Positions 35,470-43,400 of a stretch of 64,000 nt of DNA are shown here, piece after piece. Under the pieces are notes generated by a model, which saw nothing but the letters and a program-made list of their open reading frames with translations, searched no databases and had not been told where the DNA came from. Every line of letters begins with the position of its first letter. Position 1 is the stretch's first letter. The position numbers were made by a program, and so were the translations under genes. Source of the DNA: Bacteroidales bacterium (lineage in GTDB: Bacteria; Bacteroidota; Bacteroidia; Bacteroidales; F082); NCBI GenBank assembly GCA_017965765.1, contig JAGCPJ010000029.1:1-64000 (forward strand), in the 5' to 3' direction.

Positions 35470-35507
35470 TGTAAGAGGTGGAATCTAAACGAATAATCAA
35501 TCAGAAT

Positions 35508-38500
35508 ATGAAAAATATACTACGTTTATTGTTTGTCGCGCTGATCATTGCTGGCGCTGCAAATTCCGGAAAGGCTGAAATGTTTGTTGGTCGTGGTGAC
35601 CGCGGTCAACGTAACTTGAAACAGACCACAGCCGGTTGTTCTCCATCTTCTGCTTTTGAATGGTTGAACATCAACAACGTCAGAACCCGTATTAATGCTG
35701 GTGGTGATATGTGGTGGGACCTCCCCGGTGGTACCGGATCCAAGTATTACATCCCCGCTAACGGTTCTGCTACTTCTCTCTACGCTGGCTCGCTCTGGAT
35801 TGCTGGTCTCGACGTTAACAACCAGCTGAAGTGCGCCGCCGTGCGTTTCCGTCAGGACGGTAACGACTTCTGGACTGGACCTCTGAGCCTCAAGGAAGCA
35901 TCTATCGACGATGTCACCTGCGCTCAGTGGGACCAACTCTTCAAGATCACCCGTGCTGAAGTGGATGAGTTCCTCAGCCACCTCGATGAAACCACTGGTG
36001 CTTTCATCCCCTCTGAGGACTACGTGATCCCCAAGATCATCACCGAATGGCCCGCTCACCCGGAAGCTGTCGGCGGCAACATCTCTGGTGCTAGCCACTA
36101 CATGGCCCCGTTCTTCGATAGAGACGGCAACGGTGTATACAATCCTCTGGCTGGTGACTATCCATACTATGATATCGACAACGAACTCTGCCACACCAAG
36201 GTCCCGACCATGGAGGAATCCTACCTCGGCACCGTGCATGGTTCCATCCTCTCTGACCAAGTGCTGAAAGGTGACCAAACCCTGTGGTGGGTGTTCAACG
36301 ATAAAGGTAACTCACACACCGAATCCCAAGGTTCTGCCATCGGTATCGAAGTCCGTGGCCAAGCCTTCGCCTTCGCTACCAACGACGAAATCAACAACAT
36401 GTCCTTCTGCTCCTATGAGATCATCAACCGCTCCACCTATAAATTAAAGGGCACCTTCTTCTGCCCCTGGACCGACGTTGACCTCGGCTTTGCCAAGGAC
36501 GACTTCGTGGGCTGCGACGTGCAACGTGGTCTCGGTTTCGGTTACAACGGCTCCGCCATGGACGGTAGCGGTGAACCGGAATCCTACGGTAACCAACCTC
36601 CTGCGGTCGGTATCGACTTCTTCCAAGGCCCCTACATGGACCCCGACTTCCTGGATAACCCGAAGTATCAGATGACCTATCTGAACAGCTATGAACTGGA
36701 TCCTATCACCGGTGATACCATCTTCACAGTTGATACCATCTACGGTGACCAACTCTGCGACGAGTCCATCAACGGTGTGAACTTCGGTAACGGCATCATC
36801 GACGACGAACGTTTCGGTATGCGCCGTTTCCTCTATCACAACAACAGTAGCACCGTGATGGGTGACCCCGACAACGCTGCTGAAACCTACCTGCTGCTCC
36901 GTTCCTACTGGAGAGACGGTAACAAGATGCAGTTCGGTGGTGACGGCTATCCTGGCCACACTGGCGTTCAGGATGTGGACTGCGACTTCATGTTCCCTGG
37001 CGACACCGACCCGTGCAACTGGGGTACTCACGGTATCGCTCCCGGCGGTGGTTACAATGTCAACGGTAAGTATTGGACCGAGGAAAACGAAGGCAACCAA
37101 CCTGAAGACCGTCGTTTCATGCAGTCTGCAGGCCCCTTCACCCTGGAACCCGGTGCTGTGAACTACATCACCTTCGGTGTGCCGTGGGCCCGTGCTACCT
37201 CTGGCGGCCCCTGGGCTTCCGTGGAACTCCTCCGCGTCACCGACGATAAGTGCCAGGCACTGTTCGACAACTGCTTCAAAGTCATCGATGGTCCTAACGC
37301 TCCTGACCTTACCATCCGTGAGCTCGACCAGAAACTCATCATCTATCTGTCCAACAGCCCGATCTCTAACAACTTCAACGAGTCATACGTTGAATTGGAT
37401 CCTGAAATCCCGGAGATTCGTCCTGACACCGACACCATCCCTGCCGACCGCTACTATCGCTTCGAAGGCTACAAAGTCTATCAGCTCGCTAGCGCCGAAG
37501 TTGGTGCCGATGAGCTCAACGACAACAGCAAGGCTCGTCTGATCTTCCAGTGCGACATCAAGAACGGTGCCCAGCATCTGGTCAATTATGAGTATGACAA
37601 TGCCATCGGCGCCAACGTTCCTTACTTAAAGGTGGAAGGTGCTAACGGTGGTATCACCCACAGCTTCGTGGTTACTGAAGACAAATTCGCTTCTTCAGAA
37701 AGCCCGGCTCTGGTCAACCATCAGACCTACTACTTCATGGCTGTTGCCTATGCCTACAACAACTATCTGCCTTACTCACAAGAGCCTGGCGATATGTTCG
37801 GCCTCTATGGTCAGATGAAACCTTACCTCGAAGGGCGTAAGAACATCCAGTGCTACAGCGCTGTGCCGCACAAGATTGTCAACGGTACCGTGTTGCGTAG
37901 TAACTATGGCGACAAACCTTCCATCACTCGTCTCGTGGGTCTCGGCAACGGTGGTAACGAAATTGAGTTGTCACAGGCTTCCATCGATGAACTCTTCAGC
38001 AAGAAACTCGCCAACACCATGGATGAGAATGGTCAGAAGATCGTCTTCGGTCACCCCGACTACCCGATCCTGTATCACCCCACCTATCAAGTGGGTTACG
38101 GCCCGTTGGATGTCAAGGTGATCGACCCGCTGAACGTGAAGACCACCTCCTACGAACTCTGGTTCGACACGCTGATGCCGGTCTATACCCACGGCGTTGC
38201 TTCCAACCAGTCTGTGATGGGTGACTCCGCACTCCGTTATGTCTCCCACTGGTACATTACCGACCTTGAATCTGGCGATACCATCAAGAGCGATACTACC
38301 ACGGTTTATACCGATGAGAAGATGTTCATTGACAGAGGTATCTCTATCGCCATTACCCAGCAGTATCCTCATGGTCCCCAACTTGTTGGTAGCACCCATG
38401 ACTCGAATACGGGTGACAAACCGTATCGTGAGGTCATCGCCCCCAACAACGGCATGATCACTTCTGCCTTGATCTTCCAAGACAGTACACGCAAGTGGTT

Positions 38501-39998
38501 GGATGGTATCCGCGATATCGATGTGGCTGGTTCTCCGTTGAACTGGATCCGTTCAGGAACCTTTGCCGACCAGAACGATGCTACTGCAAACGACTTCAAC
38601 ATGAGTAGTAACTCACAAGGTACCAGTATCCCTTATGACCCGACCGAGGACTATGAAAAGATTGCCAACAGAACGTGGGCTCCTTATGCAATCTGCTCTG
38701 TGAACAAGAATGGTCCTGGCACTGATGCTACCAATCCCGGTCCTATTCCGGATGTCCAGTTCAGAGAAGTCACCAACTCTTTCCCGCGCATCGGTAGTGT
38801 TGACATCGTGCTGACCGCCGACCGTTCCAAGTGGACTCGCTGCCCCGTCGTCGAAATGAGCATGGATGAAAACCTCTCTGAAAACGGCGCCCGCCAGTTC
38901 GACCTTCGTAGAACTCCTTCCATTGATAAGGATGGCAACCCCTACACCGGTCAATACTGGGATTACCTGTCAGAAGATTACGCGGATTCACTGATCGTGG
39001 TTTCTGACAATCCCGACGATCCCAACTACATCGCTGCTCAAGGTATGGGCTGGTTCCCAGGCTACGCCATCGATGTTGAAACGGGTGCTCGTTTGAATAT
39101 CCTCTACGGTGAGGACTCCTACCTCGAAGACCTGAACGGACGTGACTTGATGTTCAATCCTCCGCAATTGCTGAAGAAGACCGTTGACCAAGCCTACGGC
39201 GACGACTCACAGTCACTCGATCCTTCCTTGTTCCGTCAAACGGACAACGAACCCGTCCTCGGTGGTAAGCACTTCGTTTACATCTGGGGTATGGACAAAC
39301 CTACGGGTGTCTCCTCAGCGCTGCCGTGGCAAGACTATGACAGCCCCGCTTACGATGGTGGTAAGCACCTCTTCGAAGTGTTGAATGCCATCCAGCACAC
39401 CACCAAGAAGGCCCACCTGATCGCAATGGGCAAGCTGTTCTGGCCACAGTGTATGTGGATCGGTATGCCGATGGGTATCGAAGGTACCACATGGCTTGAA
39501 CCTGGCAACGATGCCAAGATCCGTATCCGTATCGCCAAACCTTATACTGAAGGCTACTCCACCATGGCGCTTGACTCCCTCTATCCTGAGCTGGACTATG
39601 GCAACATGTATCCGAGATACACCTTCTCCATTGACGGTCTGGATCCGCTGCTGAACGACGAAGCCAAGACCGAGAGCGACCTCGATCTCATCACCATCGT
39701 TCCTAACCCCTACTACGCATACTCTTCCTACGAAGCCAATGCGCTTACCAACACCGTGAAGATCACCAACCTCCCGAACAACTGCGTGGTCACCATCTAT
39801 AACCTTAGTGGTACCAAGATCCGCCAGTTCAAGAAGGATAACGAAATTCCTTCCATCGATTGGGATCTCACCAACTTCGCCAACACTCCTGTTGCTTCAG
39901 GCTTCTACCTGATCCATATCAAGGACAACACCAGTGGCGGTGAACGTACGATCAAGTTCTTCGGTGCAATGCGTCAAATTGACCTCAATACGTTCTAA
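35508..39998 (+). CDS. Giant secreted protein with T9SS-type C-terminal domain
   Basis: A 1,496-residue exported protein (signal NILRLLFVALIIAGAANS). It resembles a widespread Bacteroidota family of unknown function marked by MWWDLPGG, GSLWIAGLDVNNQLKCAAV, GNDFWTGPL, WPAHPEAVGG, DRDGNGVYNPLAGDYPYYD (a calcium-loop-like stretch) and LWWVFNDKGNSHTES. The last 90 residues look like a type A sorting domain: PNPYYAY, VKITNLPNNCVVTIYNLSG, SGFYLIHIKD. The ATG at 35508 was chosen because it opens the signal peptide. It sits between a TonB receptor and a PorV-like gene; probable surface location follows from the sorting domain. Enzymatic motifs were not recognised. Confidence 0.85.
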   Translation: MKNILRLLFVALIIAGAANSGKAEMFVGRGDRGQRNLKQTTAGCSPSSAFEWLNINNVRTRINAGGDMWWDLPGGTGSKYYIPANGSATSLYAGSLWIAGLDVNNQLKCAAVRFRQDGNDFWTGPLSLKEASIDDVTCAQWDQLFKITRAEVDEFLSHLDETTGAFIPSEDYVIPKIITEWPAHPEAVGGNISGASHYMAPFFDRDGNGVYNPLAGDYPYYDIDNELCHTKVPTMEESYLGTVHGSILSDQVLKGDQTLWWVFNDKGNSHTESQGSAIGIEVRGQAFAFATNDEINNMSFCSYEIINRSTYKLKGTFFCPWTDVDLGFAKDDFVGCDVQRGLGFGYNGSAMDGSGEPESYGNQPPAVGIDFFQGPYMDPDFLDNPKYQMTYLNSYELDPITGDTIFTVDTIYGDQLCDESINGVNFGNGIIDDERFGMRRFLYHNNSSTVMGDPDNAAETYLLLRSYWRDGNKMQFGGDGYPGHTGVQDVDCDFMFPGDTDPCNWGTHGIAPGGGYNVNGKYWTEENEGNQPEDRRFMQSAGPFTLEPGAVNYITFGVPWARATSGGPWASVELLRVTDDKCQALFDNCFKVIDGPNAPDLTIRELDQKLIIYLSNSPISNNFNESYVELDPEIPEIRPDTDTIPADRYYRFEGYKVYQLASAEVGADELNDNSKARLIFQCDIKNGAQHLVNYEYDNAIGANVPYLKVEGANGGITHSFVVTEDKFASSESPALVNHQTYYFMAVAYAYNNYLPYSQEPGDMFGLYGQMKPYLEGRKNIQCYSAVPHKIVNGTVLRSNYGDKPSITRLVGLGNGGNEIELSQASIDELFSKKLANTMDENGQKIVFGHPDYPILYHPTYQVGYGPLDVKVIDPLNVKTTSYELWFDTLMPVYTHGVASNQSVMGDSALRYVSHWYITDLESGDTIKSDTTTVYTDEKMFIDRGISIAITQQYPHGPQLVGSTHDSNTGDKPYREVIAPNNGMITSALIFQDSTRKWLDGIRDIDVAGSPLNWIRSGTFADQNDATANDFNMSSNSQGTSIPYDPTEDYEKIANRTWAPYAICSVNKNGPGTDATNPGPIPDVQFREVTNSFPRIGSVDIVLTADRSKWTRCPVVEMSMDENLSENGARQFDLRRTPSIDKDGNPYTGQYWDYLSEDYADSLIVVSDNPDDPNYIAAQGMGWFPGYAIDVETGARLNILYGEDSYLEDLNGRDLMFNPPQLLKKTVDQAYGDDSQSLDPSLFRQTDNEPVLGGKHFVYIWGMDKPTGVSSALPWQDYDSPAYDGGKHLFEVLNAIQHTTKKAHLIAMGKLFWPQCMWIGMPMGIEGTTWLEPGNDAKIRIRIAKPYTEGYSTMALDSLYPELDYGNMYPRYTFSIDGLDPLLNDEAKTESDLDLITIVPNPYYAYSSYEANALTNTVKITNLPNNCVVTIYNLSGTKIRQFKKDNEIPSIDWDLTNFANTPVASGFYLIHIKDNTSGGERTIKFFGAMRQIDLNTF

Positions 39999-40034
39999 TT
40001 ATCGTAAAATGCTAACCTTAAAATTATCAGAATC

Positions 40035-41105
40035 ATGAAAAAGTCATTTAGATATATTGTAATGAGCCTTGTTCTCCTTCTTGGAGTCAGCGCTCCTCAG
40101 GCATTTGCAGGTAATGAGGACCGTTCCGGTCAAGCTGGTGCACCCGAATTGCTAATCAATCCTTGGGCTGCCTCCTCTGGCTGGGGCAATGCAGGCATGT
40201 CGTTCGTCAAAGGCGTCGAAGCCATGTACGGCAACGTTGCCGGTATCTCTGCCATCCGCGGATTGGATATCAACTTTACCCATACCGATTGGTTGAAGGG
40301 TACTGGAGTCAAGATCTCCTCCTTCGGTCTCTGCGCCCGCGTGGGCGAGTCAAGCGTCCTCGGTCTCTCCTTCATGTCATTCAACATTGGCGAGATCATG
40401 GAAACTACGACGACCAGCCCCGATGGTGGTATCGGTACCTTCAAACCCAACCTGATGAACATTAACGTGGCATTTGCCAAGACCTTCTCCAACAGTATCA
40501 GCGGTGGCTTCAACTTGAAGATCATCAGCGAGTCGATCGCCAACATGAGCTGCACGGGTGTGGCCTTGGATGCCGGTATCCAATATGTTACAGGTCCCTT
40601 CGACAACATCCACTTCGGTATCACCCTGAAGAACATCGGACCCACGATGACCTTCTCAGGTGACGGTTTGTCCATCAAGGCATTCCTTCTCCCCAACAGC
40701 TCACTCCAGCACACGGTCATCCAACGTGCCGACCAGTTTGAATTGCCCACCCAGTTGAGCATCGCTGCCGCGTACGACTGGCATTTCGCAGAAGAAATGC
40801 GCATGACCTTCGCAGCGAACTTCATCTCCAACTCCTTCACCAAAGACCAATATGTCGGCGGCCTCGAATTCAGCTGGAGAGAGATGTTCCTCCTCCGTGC
40901 TGGTTACACCTATGAAAGCGGCCTGTTCAGCGGCATTCTCGATGAGAACTGCCTGAACCTCAACAGAGGTCTCAACGCTGGCTGCTCCGTCCAGGTGCCG
41001 ATCGCAAAGAGAGAAGACGCCCCGGTGTTCGCCGTGGATTACTCCTTCCGCCAGACCTACAGCTATGGTGGCACCCACAGCTTTGGTGCTAGACTTATTT
41101 TCTAA
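40035..41105 (+). CDS. PorV/PorQ family outer-membrane protein
   Basis: A 356-residue FadL-like barrel protein with signal peptide (FRYIVMSLVLLLGVSAPQAFA). The N-terminal segment LLINPWAASSGWGNAGMSFV and GVEAMYGNVAGISAI are typical of PorV/PorQ proteins, and the C-terminus ends HSFGARLIF as an outer-membrane strand. PorV carries type IX cargo from SprA to the attachment complex. Because it is encoded directly after a sorting-domain protein, a dedicated shuttle or anchor for that protein is a reasonable inference; it may instead be a paralogue rather than PorV itself. Confidence 0.85.
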   Translation: MKKSFRYIVMSLVLLLGVSAPQAFAGNEDRSGQAGAPELLINPWAASSGWGNAGMSFVKGVEAMYGNVAGISAIRGLDINFTHTDWLKGTGVKISSFGLCARVGESSVLGLSFMSFNIGEIMETTTTSPDGGIGTFKPNLMNINVAFAKTFSNSISGGFNLKIISESIANMSCTGVALDAGIQYVTGPFDNIHFGITLKNIGPTMTFSGDGLSIKAFLLPNSSLQHTVIQRADQFELPTQLSIAAAYDWHFAEEMRMTFAANFISNSFTKDQYVGGLEFSWREMFLLRAGYTYESGLFSGILDENCLNLNRGLNAGCSVQVPIAKREDAPVFAVDYSFRQTYSYGGTHSFGARLIF

Positions 41106-41135
41106 AATGTCTTGCAACATTTGAAATAATTTTAG

Positions 41136-41143
41136 TATCTTTG
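41136..41143 (+). promoter_or_regulatory. Promoter -7 box in the greA leader
   Basis: TATCTTTG with an upstream TTG about 21 bases away. It lies after the PorV-like gene and before a terminator hairpin, so its transcript must pass the hairpin to reach greA. Confidence 0.6.
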
Positions 41144-41159
41144 CACTGTCAAAAAAAGA

Positions 41160-41190
41160 AGACCCTTATTTCGGTAAGGGTCTCTTTTTT
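41160..41190 (+). terminator. Terminator hairpin in the greA leader
   Basis: Nine-base-pair stem AGACCCTTA / TAAGGGTCT with a six-base loop, then C and six T. It could end the TonB-receptor operon and also attenuate transcription from the promoter just upstream. Confidence 0.8.
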
Positions 41191-41213
41191 CACGTTATTA
41201 AAAACCTATAGTC

Positions 41214-41687
41214 ATGTCAGAAATCAAATATTTTACCGCCGAAGGCCTTCAGAAACTGAAAGACGAATTGGACGACCTTATCCTTCGTGAACGCCCCCGC
41301 ATCATCCAAGCCATCGCCGAGGCACGCGATAAAGGCGACCTCTCGGAAAACGCCGAGTATGACGCCGCCAAAGAAGCCCAAGGTCTGCTCGAAGCAAAGA
41401 TCGCAGACCTGCAGGACCTCATCTTCAACGCCCGCGTGCTCGATGAATCGAAAATCGATACCTCCAAGGTTTTGCTGTATTCCACTGTGAAAATCAAAAA
41501 CACCAAGACCAAGGCCGCGATGACGTACTCCATCGTCCCGGAAAAAGAAGCCGACTTCAAAGCTGGTAAAATCTCCATCAATTCTCCTATCGGCCAAGGC
41601 CTCCTCGGTAAGAAAGTCGGCGAAATCGCCGAAATTACCGTCCCCGCCGGTAAGATGCTTTTCGAAATTCTTGAAATAACCCGCTAA
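41214..41687 (+). CDS. greA: Transcription elongation factor GreA
   Basis: GreA enters the RNA polymerase secondary channel and stimulates cleavage of backtracked transcripts. The coiled-coil N-terminal domain has the acidic tip (GDLSENAEYDAAKEAQG) whose Asp and Glu place the catalytic Mg2+, and the C-terminal FKBP-like domain follows (YSIVPEKEADFKAGKIS ... SPIGQGLLGKKVGE). At 157 residues it is complete. A HIT-family gene starts nine bases later. Confidence 0.96.
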   Translation: MSEIKYFTAEGLQKLKDELDDLILRERPRIIQAIAEARDKGDLSENAEYDAAKEAQGLLEAKIADLQDLIFNARVLDESKIDTSKVLLYSTVKIKNTKTKAAMTYSIVPEKEADFKAGKISINSPIGQGLLGKKVGEIAEITVPAGKMLFEILEITR

Positions 41688-41696
41688 TCCTTCGTT

Positions 41697-42089
41697 ATGG
41701 CTACGATATTCACAAGAATCATACAAGGTGAAATCCCTTGCTATAAAATCGCTGAGGATGACCGTTTCTTCGCCTTCCTCGACATCAACCCGTTGTCGAA
41801 AGGCCATACGCTCGTCGTCCCCAAACAGGAGACGGACTACATCTTCAACCTCGAAGATGATACCATTGGCCCGATGATGGTCTTCGCCAAAAAAGTGGCC
41901 AAGGCCATTGAAAAAGCCGTCCCCTGCAAGCGCATCGCAGTGGCCGTCATCGGCCTGGAAGTGCCCCACGCCCATATCCATCTGGTCCCCATCACCCAAG
42001 AAGGGGATCTGGATTTCAAAAAAGAGCATGTCAAGCTCTCAACGGAAGAATTTTTGGACATTCAAAAGAGAATCACATCAGCTTTCTGA
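41697..42089 (+). CDS. HIT family nucleotide hydrolase/transferase
   Basis: A 130-residue histidine-triad protein; the triad is HAHIHL, preceded by the conserved helix and strand (IIQGEIPCYKIAEDDRFFAF, SKGHTLVVPKQE). HinT-type proteins hydrolyse adenosine phosphoramidates. The middle catalytic strand IAVAVIGLEVPHAHIHLVP is intact. It lies between greA and the Plug gene, likely in the same transcript. Physiological substrate is not determined by the sequence. Confidence 0.93.
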   Translation: MATIFTRIIQGEIPCYKIAEDDRFFAFLDINPLSKGHTLVVPKQETDYIFNLEDDTIGPMMVFAKKVAKAIEKAVPCKRIAVAVIGLEVPHAHIHLVPITQEGDLDFKKEHVKLSTEEFLDIQKRITSAF

Positions 42090-42119
42090 TGTGATTTTCT
42101 TTCATAATACCCCATCGTG

Positions 42120-43400
42120 ATGAAAAAGACAGCCTTCCTTCTGTTGCTGACCCTTGCCACAAGTCTAGGTGCCTTCGCCCAAGACTTCGATTTCGCTTGT
42201 GACAACCTTGATTATAAGGAAGCTGTACAAACCGTGCTACTCTATGCCGATGGCGACCAAACCAAAGAGCCACTTATTCCCCTCGACAACCCGATGAAAC
42301 GCCTTTCGCTTTCCTTCGACCTGCTCGGGTCGGATGCAGAAGTGCTCAACTATACCTTCATCCATTGCACTCACGACTGGTATCCTTCCGATATCCAAAG
42401 AACCACCTACCAAAAGGGTTTCGACTATGGCAGGATCGATGAGTACGACTTCTCAAGAAATACCCTCGTGGATTATGTGCACTACCGACTGACCTTTCCG
42501 GAAGAGGATATCAAACCCGTGATCTCCGGGAATTATCTCCTCATCGTCTATGGCGACGACCTTTCGGAAGATCAAATCTATTTTACCCGCCGTTTCATGG
42601 TCTATGACGCCAAAGCGACCATCGATGCTTCCGTTCCCAGGTATTGCGATGAGCTCCAGCTGAGTGACACCCACCAGCAACTGAATGTGAAAGTCAACAT
42701 GCCCAGCATTATGACGGGCAACGTACAACAATACGCCAACATGACCATCCGCCAAAACGGTCGGTGGGACAACGCCGTGATCGGAATGCAACCGTCGTTT
42801 GTGTATCCGGAGTACATCTCTTACGAACATCAGCCACAAACAGTCTTTGAAGCGGGAAACCAGTTCCGGCGGCTCAACTTCAGCAATTTCTATTACCAAT
42901 CTGAAAACATCGCCAGAATCTCTCAGACCGACGACTATTATGTGGTGGACTATGCCATCTGTGATGCCAGGGCTCGGCATCCCTACGTCACCTACGAGGA
43001 TATCCACGGCGAGAAATACATCTATGTCGCCAACGAAGGCCGTGAAACGGATACCGAAGCGGATTACGCCTGGGTGAACCTCTTCCTGCGTTGGCCCTAT
43101 CCCTTGACCGACGAGGACATCTATGTGATGGGTGCCATGAACGACTGGCGATATGACGATCGCAATAGGATGGAATACCAGCCTCAATTGGGTGGTTACC
43201 TGTGCCAGATGCTGCTCAAACAAGGGTATTACAATTTCATGTTCGTCACCGCCGACCGCAATACGGGCGTGGTGTCAACGGAACTCACCGCCGGCAACCA
43301 CTGGGAAACCCAGAACTTGTACCGCCTGTATTTCTATTACTACAACGCAGTGAAAGGCTATGACGAACTCATCGGTTACACCACCCTCACCTCCCACTGA
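42120..43400 (+). CDS. Type IX secretion Plug protein (DUF5103)
   Basis: A 426-residue exported protein (signal KTAFLLLLTLATSLGAFAQ) of the DUF5103 family, whose Flavobacterium member was found to plug the periplasmic side of the SprA pore. Recognisable parts are the early beta-sandwich (LSFDLLGSDAEVLNYTFIHC), the HDWYPSDIQRTTYQKGFDY region, PVISGNYLLIVYGDD, and a C-terminal domain with YVMGAMNDWRYDDRNRM resembling a CBM48-like fold. The ATG one codon after a GTG was chosen. It overlaps priA by 41 bases. SprA itself lies 26 kb away. Confidence 0.85.
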   Translation: MKKTAFLLLLTLATSLGAFAQDFDFACDNLDYKEAVQTVLLYADGDQTKEPLIPLDNPMKRLSLSFDLLGSDAEVLNYTFIHCTHDWYPSDIQRTTYQKGFDYGRIDEYDFSRNTLVDYVHYRLTFPEEDIKPVISGNYLLIVYGDDLSEDQIYFTRRFMVYDAKATIDASVPRYCDELQLSDTHQQLNVKVNMPSIMTGNVQQYANMTIRQNGRWDNAVIGMQPSFVYPEYISYEHQPQTVFEAGNQFRRLNFSNFYYQSENIARISQTDDYYVVDYAICDARARHPYVTYEDIHGEKYIYVANEGRETDTEADYAWVNLFLRWPYPLTDEDIYVMGAMNDWRYDDRNRMEYQPQLGGYLCQMLLKQGYYNFMFVTADRNTGVVSTELTAGNHWETQNLYRLYFYYYNAVKGYDELIGYTTLTSH

